This document shows, one piece after another, positions 1-7,709 of a stretch of DNA of 64,000 nt. This DNA comes from Motiliproteus sp047633175. GTDB lineage: Bacteria > Pseudomonadota > Gammaproteobacteria > Pseudomonadales > Balneatricaceae. The notes beneath the pieces were generated by a model that was not told where the DNA came from, made no database searches, and worked only from the letters and a program-made list of their open reading frames with translations. The translations under genes and the position numbers were made by a program. The first letter of the stretch is position 1; every line of letters starts with the position of its first letter. Where the stretch lies: positions 134,837 to 198,836 of the forward strand of contig JBLIEQ010000003.1 in the NCBI GenBank assembly GCA_047633175.1, given 5' to 3'.

Positions 1-569
1 CGAAACGGCAGCAGCATTTGTTTAAGCGCGCCGCCATCCCCCAACACCACCCCGGTTCGCAACAGACATACCCGCACGCCCTGCGCCTGCGCCTGCAACG
101 CTATAGTCTCCCAGTCCGCACAGAGCTTATGGGTAAACCCAGACCGTCCTTCATCGCTCTCGTCCAGCATCCTGTCATCCGGCTGAGAGCCATAAAATCC
201 GATCGCAGAGCCGCTGATCAATACCTGAGGCGCGGTTTCCAGGCGTTTGGTCAGTTCGATCAGTGCCTTGGTGGTATCGATACGGCTGTTATAAATCAGC
301 TGTTTTCTGGCTTCACTCCAACGCTTACCCAGGATGGGTTCGCCAGCAAGGTTGATAATGGCCTCGATATTTTCACTAGCATCGATCTCTGCAAGCTGAT
401 TAATAGCGCGAAACTGGCCGCTATCTTTTTTTCTCCACCGCCCCGATAGCTTTTGATGTAACCGTTCGGGCGTCCGGCTTAAGCCGACAACCTGATGCCC
501 GGCTACTAATAGTTGATGAATCAATGCTGTGCCGATAAATCCAGAGGCTCCGGTAATCAGTAGTTTCAC
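1..569 (-). CDS. TIGR01777-type NAD-dependent epimerase, C-terminus off the window
   Basis: Reading leftward from a GTG at 569, this is the first ~189 residues of an extended short-chain dehydrogenase of the YfcH/TIGR01777 family; the physiological substrate of the family is not established. The Rossmann motif TGASGFIG lies at residues ~5-12, followed by INLAGEPILGKRW, SGSAIGFYG and LRTGVVLGDGGAL, all typical of the family. An in-frame TGA lies 15 nt upstream of the GTG and AAGGA sits just before it, so GTG is the only reasonable start. The gene runs off the left edge. It is divergent from riboflavin synthase, with 81 bp between the two starts. Confidence 0.88.
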   Translation of the reverse strand, partial: MKLLITGASGFIGTALIHQLLVAGHQVVGLSRTPERLHQKLSGRWRKKDSGQFRAINQLAEIDASENIEAIINLAGEPILGKRWSEARKQLIYNSRIDTTKALIELTKRLETAPQVLISGSAIGFYGSQPDDRMLDESDEGRSGFTHKLCADWETIALQAQAQGVRVCLLRTGVVLGDGGALKQMLLPF

Positions 570-650
570 GCTAGTCGTCCTTCATTGCGTTCAGATATAA
601 TGTGCTCTGCACAGAGCATAGCAATCGATCTGATACGGAGCGAATCACAG

Positions 651-1283
651 ATGTTTACGGGTATTGTCCAGGGTACTGCCGAAATTGTCGCCATCGACAC
701 TAAACAGGGGTTTCGCAGCCACAGCATTCTACTCGATGAGTCGCTGCTAACCGGCCTGGAGCCCGGCGCGTCGGTGGCCCATAACGGCTGCTGCCTGACC
801 GTCACTCAGGTCCAGGGCAAGCAGGTCAGCTTCGATCTTATGCAGGCCACCCTGGCGCTGACCAATCTTGGCCTGCTGGAACTCGGTGATCGGGTTAATA
901 TCGAGCGTGCCGCACGTGTAGGCGACGAAATTGGGGGCCATGCCATGTCGGGGCATATCCTCTGTACGGCTCAGATTAGCCGGATTATCGAGACCGCTAA
1001 CAACCGTAAAATATGGTTTGAGATACCAGCCGTGTTCAAAAAATATCTGCTCGACAAAGGCTATATCGGTATCGATGGCATCAGCCTGACTATCGGTGAG
1101 CTCAGTGACAATCAATTTTGCGTCAACCTGATTCCCGAGACCCTCAATCGCACCACACTCGGTGCGCGCCAGCAGGGGGAACAGGTTAATATCGAGATCG
1201 ACCCGCAAACCCAGGCCATCGTGGATACGGTTGAGAGAGTCCTGGCAGAGCGACTTGCTAATACAGACCCACTGACCCCCTAG
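651..1283 (+). CDS. ribE: riboflavin synthase, alpha subunit
   Basis: Catalyses dismutation of two 6,7-dimethyl-8-ribityllumazine molecules to riboflavin, the last step of vitamin B2 synthesis. The 210 residues hold the two homologous lumazine-binding barrels: the N-terminal one starts MFTGIVQGTAE and contains SVAHNGCCLTV; the second contains GDEIGGHAMSGHI and GIDGISLTIGE, ending in the VNIEIDPQTQA segment. The sequence is of the E. coli RibC kind. An upstream in-frame ATG at 585 would add 22 residues, but MFTGIVQG is the universal N-terminus and GGAG precedes 651. No FMN riboswitch fits in the short leader, and no other rib gene is adjacent, so this may be a stand-alone copy. Confidence 0.95.
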   Translation: MFTGIVQGTAEIVAIDTKQGFRSHSILLDESLLTGLEPGASVAHNGCCLTVTQVQGKQVSFDLMQATLALTNLGLLELGDRVNIERAARVGDEIGGHAMSGHILCTAQISRIIETANNRKIWFEIPAVFKKYLLDKGYIGIDGISLTIGELSDNQFCVNLIPETLNRTTLGARQQGEQVNIEIDPQTQAIVDTVERVLAERLANTDPLTP

Positions 1284-1413
1284 GATCAGCCCTGACAAAC
1301 GTTCAGAGTACGGTGGGCGCAGAGGGGTAGTCGTCTGATTGACTAATGCGTCAACAACACTCAGGGACAGAATGTAAAAAGGAGACCAATATCTTTTTTC
1401 AGAGAGATGTACC

Positions 1414-2451
1414 ATGGAAAAAAAAACGATTATCACCGGCATCACCGGACAAGACGGTGCTTACCTGGCGGAGCTGTTACTGAGCAACGGATATACCGTC
1501 TACGGTACCTACCGTCGTACCAGTTCGGTCAATTTTTGGCGGATTGAAGAGTTGGGGATTCAAAACCACCCTAACCTGCATCTGGTTGAATACGACCTCA
1601 ACGACCTGTCTGCTAGCATCCGGTTGCTGCAACAAACCGGCGCCAAAGAAGTATACAACCTAGCCGCTCAGAGCTTTGTTGGCGTTTCTTTCGACCAGCC
1701 CATAGCCACCGCCGAAGTCACCGGCATAGGCGCGCTGAATCTGCTGGAAGCGATTCGTATCGTAGACACAACCATCAAGTTTTATCAGGCATCGACCTCC
1801 GAAATGTTTGGTAAGGTGCAGCAGGTACCACAAACTGAAGACACCGCCTTCTATCCACGCAGCCCTTATGGCATCGCCAAGCTGTTCGCCCACTGGATGA
1901 CCGTTAACTACCGGGAATCCTATGGTCTGTTCGCCTCCAGCGGCATTCTGTTTAATCACGAATCACCCTTACGCGGCCGAGAGTTTGTCACCCGTAAGAT
2001 CACCGATTCAGTGGCGAAGATTAAGCTCGGAAAACTGGATATATTAGAACTTGGCAACCTGGACGCTAAGCGCGACTGGGGCTTCGCCAAGGACTACGTT
2101 GCTGGTATGTATCTGATTATGCAAGCTGATGAGTCGGACACCTTCGTGCTGGCGACTAACCGCACCGAAACTGTTCGTCACTTTGTAACCCTGTCATTTA
2201 AGGCGGTGGATATCGATATTGTCTGGAGTGGTCGTGGTGAGCAGGAGATTGGAACCTGTGCGGCTACAGGAAATAAAATCGTGAGTATCAATCCTAAATT
2301 TTACCGCCCGGCAGAGGTTAACCTCTTAATAGGCGACCCTGCAAAGGCCGCCAGAGTGCTTGACTGGCGCCCTACAACCAGCCTGGAAGAGCTATGCGAG
2401 ATGATGGTTAAAGCGGATTTAAGGAGAAATGAGATGGGTATCTCTTACTAA
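1414..2451 (+). CDS. gmd: GDP-mannose 4,6-dehydratase
   Basis: Converts GDP-D-mannose to GDP-4-keto-6-deoxy-D-mannose, the branch point to GDP-fucose, GDP-rhamnose and GDP-perosamine for surface polysaccharide. The 345 residues show the NADP-binding GITGQDG at 9-15, the catalytic set Thr128, Glu130 (STSEMFG) and Tyr152/Lys156 (YGIAK), and the NHESPLRGREFVTRKI substrate loop. Length is usual for the family. The ATG at 1414 follows a weak purine stretch. The enzyme that would reduce its product is present only as a stump overlapping its 3' end (2429-2590), so the pathway must be completed elsewhere or this is a decaying locus. No other polysaccharide genes lie near. Confidence 0.95.
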   Translation: MEKKTIITGITGQDGAYLAELLLSNGYTVYGTYRRTSSVNFWRIEELGIQNHPNLHLVEYDLNDLSASIRLLQQTGAKEVYNLAAQSFVGVSFDQPIATAEVTGIGALNLLEAIRIVDTTIKFYQASTSEMFGKVQQVPQTEDTAFYPRSPYGIAKLFAHWMTVNYRESYGLFASSGILFNHESPLRGREFVTRKITDSVAKIKLGKLDILELGNLDAKRDWGFAKDYVAGMYLIMQADESDTFVLATNRTETVRHFVTLSFKAVDIDIVWSGRGEQEIGTCAATGNKIVSINPKFYRPAEVNLLIGDPAKAARVLDWRPTTSLEELCEMMVKADLRRNEMGISY

Positions 2452-2590
2452 AGAACCGGCCCTGGTGACTGGAGCCGGCGGATTTACCGGCCGTGGTTAC
2501 TCAGGCACGCCTAATAACAGCCCATACGACCTGATCCCCTACAGAACAGACCACCGAGTTATTCGTCTAAACGGTCAACCTTACCGATAA
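2429..2590 (+). pseudogene. 5' stump of a GDP-4-keto-6-deoxy-mannose reductase-like epimerase
   Basis: Overlapping the end of gmd in the -1 frame, an ATG at 2429 directly follows AAGGAGA at 2421-2427. The reading frame gives about 22 residues ending in LVTGAGGFTGR, the N-terminal NAD(P)-binding strand-turn-helix of sugar epimerases of the Rmd type that often follow gmd. After TGR the resemblance stops, and the frame ends at 2588-2590 inside the neighbouring anti-sigma gene. The well-formed ribosome site and translational coupling suggest a once intact gmd-reductase pair of which all but the first codons was deleted. The motif is short, so the exact family is inferred. Confidence 0.6.
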
Positions 2591-2789
2591 CGGCCTCGAC
2601 CTGAGCCGCAGAGACGGCAGGCTCAGAGAGCTGCCGGGTCATCTTTATAGCCGCACCAAACTGCCGGATAAAGCGACGGCAATGGTGGCACATCAGCAGA
2701 TGCATCCGATACTGCAGACGACGGCCAAATGGCAGTTCATGACCCAGATAAGTACTGGATTGAGCAACGATCTCACGACACTTTAACAC
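2559..2789 (-). CDS. soluble zinc-finger (zf-HC2) anti-sigma factor
   Basis: A 76-residue protein with the anti-sigma zinc-binding (ZAS) signature His-x3-Cys-x2-Cys at His30, Cys34 and Cys37, plus Cys4 as the likely fourth ligand. Such domains hold ECF sigma factors and release them when the zinc site is oxidised or the protein is degraded. There is no membrane segment, so it would act in the cytoplasm as redox-responsive ZAS proteins do. Its start overlaps the 3' end of the sigma gene by 7 nt, the usual coupled sigma/anti-sigma layout. Its target is inferred from position; the inducing signal is unknown. Confidence 0.85.
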   Translation of the reverse strand: MLKCREIVAQSSTYLGHELPFGRRLQYRMHLLMCHHCRRFIRQFGAAIKMTRQLSEPAVSAAQVEAVIGKVDRLDE

Positions 2790-3466
2790 TCTCCACTCTC
2801 CTGAAAATGCTCGATCTTAGCGTACAGACTTATACGCGCCCGATGTAGCAGAACTCGTGCATTGGATGCACCGATATCGAGAATGTTACAAAGATCTGCG
2901 AAACTATAGTCCTCAAGTTCCTTCAACCTGAATACTGCCTGCTGCTGTTCGGGCAACCCGCTCAGAGTGGATTCGATGCAATCTCCCATCTCGGAATTCG
3001 TCAGCAGCGCATCCGGCCCCTCGTCGTGCCAGCCGCCCGGAGGGACTGACCAGTGGCCATTATCCTGAAATCGACCGGGTAACAGCTCGGTTTCCCCGCC
3101 ACTAATCGCCTCCAGTGACACGTAACGTGATTCCCGTCTGAGTCGTGACTTGGCCTCATTGGCTGTGATCCGCAGGATCCAGGTCTTGAGACTCGAACGC
3201 CCTTCAAACATGGGTAGCGCCTTATAGACTGACAGCCAGGCTTCCTGGACCACCTCATCGGCAACCGCCATCCCGACGATCGAACGTGCAAGCCCCAGCA
3301 TTGGGCCGTAGTAGGCTTCTACGATTCGCTTAAAGCTGGCCTTATCACCCTGAATCAACAGAGGTAAAAGACCGCGTTCGAAGGCCTCTGTCTGGCTGTT
3401 TTTGTTGTAAGTGTCGATAACAGGACCTGCTTGCAAAGGGTACAATGACCGAATCTGACCAGGCAT
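2783..3466 (-). CDS. ECF-type RNA polymerase sigma factor
   Basis: A 227-residue sigma-70 family factor with only regions 2 and 4, as in extracytoplasmic-function sigmas. Region 2 spans about residues 45-115 (ADEVVQEAWLSVYKALPMF, then SLKTWILRITANEAKSRLRRE, the -10 recognition part). Region 4 is near 170-220 (LPEQQQAVFRLKELEDYSFADL, then a helix-turn-helix ending in RVLLHRARISLYA). A ~35-residue N-terminal tail precedes region 2, so the start may be further in. It is transcribed with the ZAS anti-sigma gene. No target promoter can be identified from this window. Confidence 0.9.
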   Translation of the reverse strand: MPGQIRSLYPLQAGPVIDTYNKNSQTEAFERGLLPLLIQGDKASFKRIVEAYYGPMLGLARSIVGMAVADEVVQEAWLSVYKALPMFEGRSSLKTWILRITANEAKSRLRRESRYVSLEAISGGETELLPGRFQDNGHWSVPPGGWHDEGPDALLTNSEMGDCIESTLSGLPEQQQAVFRLKELEDYSFADLCNILDIGASNARVLLHRARISLYAKIEHFQESGEC

Positions 3467-3524
3467 TATTAGCGCAGGTCCAGAGTGAAAACCGAGTGCA
3501 GGCAGGAATCCCCGGGCGGAAAAA

Positions 3525-4742
3525 TCAGAGCTGAGACAGACCTCGCTGCAGGTCGGCTTTAAGATCGACCAGGGCTTCGAGCCCTACCGAGACCCGGACC
3601 AGGTTGTCGGCGATCCCCGCCTGTTGCCGCTCGACTGGCGTTAAGCGCCCATGCGTGGTCGTGGCGGGATGCGTAATGGTGGTTTTGACGTCACCCAGGT
3701 TGCCAGTGATCGAAATCATCTGAGTGCCGTCGATCAACGCCCAGGCCTGCTCCTGCCCACCCCTGACCTCGAACGCGACCACCGCACCGAAAGCGCGCTG
3801 CTGCTGTGCTGCTAGCGCATGCTGAGGATGGCTGGGCAGACCGCTGTAATACACCCGTTCAATCAGAGGCTGCTGCTCCAGCCAGGTCGCCAGCTGTAGT
3901 GCGCGCTCACTCTGCGCCAACATCCGCAGTTCTAGTGTCTCCAGACCCTTGATAAATACCCAGGCATTAAAAGGACTCAGGCAGGCGCCACCGGTGCGGA
4001 CAAAACCATAGACCTCTTCCATCAGCTGATCAGAACCGATCACCACACCACCTATACAACGACCCTGGCCATCCAAAAACTTAGTCGCTGAATGAATGAT
4101 GATATCGGCGCCCAGTTCAAGCGGTCGTTGCAGGGCTGGCGTGCAGAGGCAGTTATCGACGGCCAGCCAGGCACCCGTCGCATGCGCGACCTCCGCGATA
4201 GCGGCAATATCTGCGACCTCTGCCAAGGGATTGGATGGAGTTTCTAAAAACAACAGTTTGGTACTAGGCTCTATCGCCCTTTTCCAGGCCTCTATATCGG
4301 TCGGATCGACATAGCTGGTACGTATACCGAACTTAGTGAAGTATTTGTTAAAGAGAGAGACGGTTGAACCAAACACACTATAGGAACAGACAATATGATC
4401 GCCCTGGCTCAGCAGCCCCAGCCCCATACTTAAAATTGCAGCCATTCCTGAGGAGGTGGCGACAGCGCGCTCTCCGCCTTCCATCGCGGCTATCCGCTCT
4501 TCAAAGATACGCACCGTCGGATTGGTAAAACGAGAATAGATATTACCCGATTCGGTACCGCCAAAGCGGGCGGCCGCCTGCGCCGCACTATTGAACACGA
4601 AGCTTGAGGTCGGAAAAATAGGTTCGCTATGCTCACCTTCGGCCGTGCGCCGGTGCCCACTGCGAATAGCCAGTGTCGCCAGCTCAACATCGCGCAGTGC
4701 TGAATCGAACCCTGACGAAGGTCCCTGTGGTTTACCACTCAT
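3525..4742 (-). CDS. metZ: O-succinylhomoserine sulfhydrylase
   Basis: Makes homocysteine directly from O-succinylhomoserine and sulfide in methionine synthesis. This 405-residue PLP enzyme of the Cys/Met metabolism family has the phosphate-cup SSGMAA (97-102) and the PLP-binding Lys221 in SATKFLDG. FPTSSFVFNSA and the length match MetZ of Pseudomonas rather than cystathionine synthase or lyase, although these families are close. The ATG follows GGTGGGAG. It lies 15 bp after purF, the same neighbour as in Pseudomonas, and is the last gene of the long leftward cluster. Confidence 0.93.
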   Translation of the reverse strand: MSGKPQGPSSGFDSALRDVELATLAIRSGHRRTAEGEHSEPIFPTSSFVFNSAAQAAARFGGTESGNIYSRFTNPTVRIFEERIAAMEGGERAVATSSGMAAILSMGLGLLSQGDHIVCSYSVFGSTVSLFNKYFTKFGIRTSYVDPTDIEAWKRAIEPSTKLLFLETPSNPLAEVADIAAIAEVAHATGAWLAVDNCLCTPALQRPLELGADIIIHSATKFLDGQGRCIGGVVIGSDQLMEEVYGFVRTGGACLSPFNAWVFIKGLETLELRMLAQSERALQLATWLEQQPLIERVYYSGLPSHPQHALAAQQQRAFGAVVAFEVRGGQEQAWALIDGTQMISITGNLGDVKTTITHPATTTHGRLTPVERQQAGIADNLVRVSVGLEALVDLKADLQRGLSQL

Positions 4743-4757
4743 GATCTGACTCCCACC

Positions 4758-6272
4758 TTACATCGTATGATGCAGGCTATTGGCTTCGTTGCTGTCGGTT
4801 GATTCGTTGCCACTCTGCGCTGCATTGTTGCGCACCGAATCCAGGTTATCCAGATAGGCCTGATCTATATCGCCGGTCACATAGACACCGTTGAACACCG
4901 AGCAATCAAAATTCTTCACCGGAGAGCTGCCCCACTGCGCCGACGCGATCAGATCCTCCAGATCCTGGTAGACAATCCAATCCGCTCCGATCAACTGGCC
5001 GACCTCGGCATCGGTACGACCGTGAGCGATCAGTTCATTCGCCGAAGGCATATCGATGCCATAGACATTGGGGAAGCGCACGGCCGGAGCCGCTGAGGCA
5101 AAATAGACGTTCTTAGCCCCCATCTGCCTAGCCATCTCGACAATCTTGCGCGAGGTCGTACCCCGGACGATAGAATCATCCACCAGCAGGACGTTTTTTC
5201 CTTTGAATTCAAGTTCTATAGGGTTAAGTTTCTGGCGCACCGTTTTTTCGCGCAACGCCTGACCCGGCATAATAAAGGTGCGACCGATATAACGGTTCTT
5301 GATAAAACCCTCTCTGAACTTGACCCCCAGACTCACGGCCATCTCCATGGCGGCCGTACGGCTGGTATCAGGAATAGGGATAACAACATCGATATCGTGC
5401 GCGGGATGGTCGCGGAGAATTTTTTCAGCCAGCAGCTCGCCCTGGCGCAGGCGCGCCTTATAGACAGAAATACCGTCAAGAATAGAGTCGGGGCGTGCCA
5501 GATAGACAAACTCAAACAGACAGGGCCTCAGATCGGACACGGCAGAACATTGCCGGGTATGTACCTCGCCCTCCTGGGAGATATAGATCGCCTCTCCCGG
5601 ATGAAGATCACGTACCCGCGTAAAGCCACAGAAATCCAGAGCAACACTCTCGGACGCCACCATATACTCCGGGCCCTCAGGGGTATCCCGCTTGCCGTAC
5701 ATAACCGGGCGTATCCCCATGGGATCCCGGAAGGCGACGACACCATAACCGGTGATCATCCCGACGACCGCATAACCACCCCGACAACGATTATGCACCT
5801 GCTCAACGGCGGTAAAGATATCGTCCGCTGTAGGCGTTAATTTACCCAGGCGCTGCAATTCATGAGCGAACACATTCAGCAACACTTCAGAATCGGAATT
5901 GGTGTTGATATGGCGCAGATCGGTGCGGAAAACATCTTCTGCCAGCTCTGCCGAATTGGTCAGGTTGCCGTTATGGGCCAGAGCGATACCATAGGGAGAG
6001 TTGACGTAAAAGGGTTGAGCCTCGGCAGAACTGGCACTACCGGCGGTAGGATAGCGCACATGTGCGATCCCCATATTACCGAGCAGATCGCGCATATGCC
6101 GGGTTCTGAAAACCTGACTGGCCAGGCCATTGTCCTTGCGCATATGAAAACGGCCACCCTCGCAGGTAACCATTCCTGCGGCATCCTGACCCCTGTGCTG
6201 TAACACCGTTAATGCGTCAAACAGCGCCTGATTGACGTGATTCTTGGCAACTATACCGACAATGCCACACAT
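4758..6272 (-). CDS. purF: amidophosphoribosyltransferase
   Basis: First committed step of purine synthesis: transfers the amide nitrogen of glutamine to PRPP. The 504 residues comprise an N-terminal class II glutamine amidotransferase (mature N-terminal Cys2 in MCGIVGIV; later HVRYPTAG and NGNLTN) and a C-terminal phosphoribosyltransferase domain with the PRPP loop VLLVDDSIVRGTT. An in-frame ATG three codons earlier exists, but Cys2 must become N-terminal for catalysis, and GAGG precedes the ATG at 6272. It follows cvpA, as in E. coli and Pseudomonas. A 10-bp inverted repeat lies in the spacer before it. Confidence 0.97.
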   Translation of the reverse strand: MCGIVGIVAKNHVNQALFDALTVLQHRGQDAAGMVTCEGGRFHMRKDNGLASQVFRTRHMRDLLGNMGIAHVRYPTAGSASSAEAQPFYVNSPYGIALAHNGNLTNSAELAEDVFRTDLRHINTNSDSEVLLNVFAHELQRLGKLTPTADDIFTAVEQVHNRCRGGYAVVGMITGYGVVAFRDPMGIRPVMYGKRDTPEGPEYMVASESVALDFCGFTRVRDLHPGEAIYISQEGEVHTRQCSAVSDLRPCLFEFVYLARPDSILDGISVYKARLRQGELLAEKILRDHPAHDIDVVIPIPDTSRTAAMEMAVSLGVKFREGFIKNRYIGRTFIMPGQALREKTVRQKLNPIELEFKGKNVLLVDDSIVRGTTSRKIVEMARQMGAKNVYFASAAPAVRFPNVYGIDMPSANELIAHGRTDAEVGQLIGADWIVYQDLEDLIASAQWGSSPVKNFDCSVFNGVYVTGDIDQAYLDNLDSVRNNAAQSGNESTDSNEANSLHHTM

Positions 6273-6339
6273 GCAGTCCACCTCTCAAACGACTAATACA
6301 GACAGTGAACGGCCAAAATACCGCCCACTTTTTATTACT

Positions 6340-6406
6340 GCCTCCAGGGAGGCTGACTGAAAATAAACAGATCTCTCGCTACGATCGCTATTCTCGGTCA
6401 GCCTCC
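6340..6406. promoter_or_regulatory. inverted repeats in the cvpA-purF spacer
   Basis: The 142-bp spacer contains a short hairpin GCCTC-CAGG-GAGGC at 6340-6353, and a perfect 10-bp inverted repeat: GGAGGCTGAC at 6348-6357 pairs with GTCAGCCTCC at 6397-6406. The two structures share bases and would be mutually exclusive in RNA. There is no T-run, so a simple terminator is unlikely. It could be an attenuator-like or processing element ahead of purF; that is inference. Confidence 0.35.
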
Positions 6407-6414
6407 AGGGAAGC

Positions 6415-6912
6415 CTATTTCTTTCCGGCGTTCATAATCATAACGGAGGCCTCGCTGGCAACCTGGCGAGTCCAACCCTCCATCATCTGAAATTGAGGAA
6501 TAAGCGTCGATTCTGTCCACCAGCGATCCTCCTTGACGGGACTCATCGCTAACAACGCTACGGCGACGACGACCAGGATACAGCCGCGGGCGATGCCGAA
6601 GGCCATCCCCAGCACTCTATCGGTGCTACTCAATCCGGTGGCCTTGATAAGCATTCCGATAAGATTATTAATCAGCGCCCCCGTAAACAACACCGCCACA
6701 AACAGCAGCACAAACGCGGCAACAACACGCGCAGAGGGTGCATCTATATACGCCGCTAACAGGGCACTCAGCGGATCCGTGAACAAGCGGGCGATGATAA
6801 AAGCCGCAACCCAGATCACGAGCGACAGCGCTTCTTTAACAAAACCCCGTTTAAGACTCAACAACGCAGAAATAGAGATCAGGGCAATGACAACCCAATC
6901 AGCCCAGTTCAT
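6415..6912 (-). CDS. cvpA: CvpA family membrane protein
   Basis: A 165-residue inner-membrane protein of the CvpA family, named for colicin V production in E. coli and conserved next to purF. Four hydrophobic segments can be seen (about residues 5-20, 27-45, 62-85 and 103-125), beginning NWADWVVIALISISALLSLKR, with the conserved DRVLGMAFGIARG before the last. The start has a strong site, GGGGGAAG, 5 nt upstream. It lies between dedD and purF in the same direction. The molecular function is still poorly defined. Confidence 0.93.
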   Translation of the reverse strand: MNWADWVVIALISISALLSLKRGFVKEALSLVIWVAAFIIARLFTDPLSALLAAYIDAPSARVVAAFVLLFVAVLFTGALINNLIGMLIKATGLSSTDRVLGMAFGIARGCILVVVAVALLAMSPVKEDRWWTESTLIPQFQMMEGWTRQVASEASVMIMNAGKK

Positions 6913-6998
6913 CTGTACTTCCCCCTGTCAAGGGCCCCTGTAAAGAGCAGCCGTCTCTTAAAAATCGGGCATTCTATCAGAGCCCGAGCCTCATCCCA

Positions 6999-7160
6999 AC
7001 CTCGATGTATCAAGGATGTAACCTGAGCCGCATCGCCTTGATCACCTTCTATCAAGGATGGAACCTGAGCAGCATCACCTGCATAGACTTCATCGCCTTC
7101 TATCATGGCTGAAACCTGTGCAGCATCGCCAGCTGCGCTCTATCAAGGTCGAAACCTCAG
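6999..7160. repeat. imperfect direct repeats of the dedD 3' end
   Basis: Between dedD and cvpA, the segment reading TATCAAGG(N)..AACCT starts at 7008, 7050, 7101 and 7141. The last of these is the end of dedD itself, including its stop codon. Spacings are 42, 51 and 40 bp, and copies share a following GCATCRCC block. The three outer copies appear to be degenerate duplicates of the gene's terminal ~40 bp. A 65-codon open frame across them (6909-7106) is repetitive and I do not regard it as a gene. Confidence 0.75.
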
Positions 7161-7709
7161 CACCAGACCGTCGAGCTTAAGCTCTTTTTTTAACGCATCT
7201 TTAAGGTCATCGACAACACTTTTCTGAAGATCCGGCCCCACGAATACGCGGCTTATCTCACCCTTATCGCGGATGTAGGCCCGATAGCCACGCTTGAGCA
7301 GCTTCTGCTGCAGCGCCACCGCGTTGGCTCGTTTTTTAAAACTGGCCAGCTGCAGGGTCCAACCGGCAGGCACGCCCTGCTGATCCAGCACCGGCATCTC
7401 GGTACCCATCGACGTTGTCGACGGCGGCTGAGGAGCCGCGGCAGGCTCGGCCACCGCCAGCGGTTCGGGGGGAGGACTCAGTGTGGAGGGCGGTGTGGGC
7501 AGAGGATCCGCAAGTTCTTTAGCATCGGGATGCTGTTGATATTCAGGCTGATAATGAACGATATCCGCCACCTCAGGGGTCTCGGGCAGCACGGCCTGAA
7601 GGCGCCCCTGACGTACGCCAGCGCCATCGAGCAGCATCGGTAAGAAGATGGCGGCTACTACCAGCAATAAGAGCACACCCAGCAACCGCTCTTTAGCCTG
7701 CAGAGTCAT
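7143..7709 (-). CDS. dedD: DedD-like SPOR-domain protein
   Basis: A 188-residue bitopic inner-membrane protein: a short cytoplasmic start, one transmembrane helix (about 8-26, LLGVLLLLVVAAIFLPMLL), a proline-rich periplasmic linker, and a C-terminal SPOR domain (about 112-185, containing WTLQLASFKKRANA and VFVGPDL). SPOR domains bind denuded septal peptidoglycan, and DedD helps cell constriction in E. coli. Its ATG overlaps the folC stop by 4 nt. Position between folC and cvpA matches Pseudomonas and E. coli. The 3' end is tandemly repeated downstream. Confidence 0.9.
   Translation of the reverse strand: MTLQAKERLLGVLLLLVVAAIFLPMLLDGAGVRQGRLQAVLPETPEVADIVHYQPEYQQHPDAKELADPLPTPPSTLSPPPEPLAVAEPAAAPQPPSTTSMGTEMPVLDQQGVPAGWTLQLASFKKRANAVALQQKLLKRGYRAYIRDKGEISRVFVGPDLQKSVVDDLKDALKKELKLDGLVLRFRP

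Noticed and set aside
3445..3532. Short plus-strand frame beginning MTESDQALLAQVQ
   Set aside because: It resembles the start of some ECF sigma factors but is antisense to the sigma gene's 5' end and stops after 29 codons; treated as chance.
6909..7106. 65-codon frame between cvpA and dedD
   Set aside because: Its sequence is the translation of the degenerate dedD-end repeats and it overlaps the cvpA start; no ribosome site or family resemblance.
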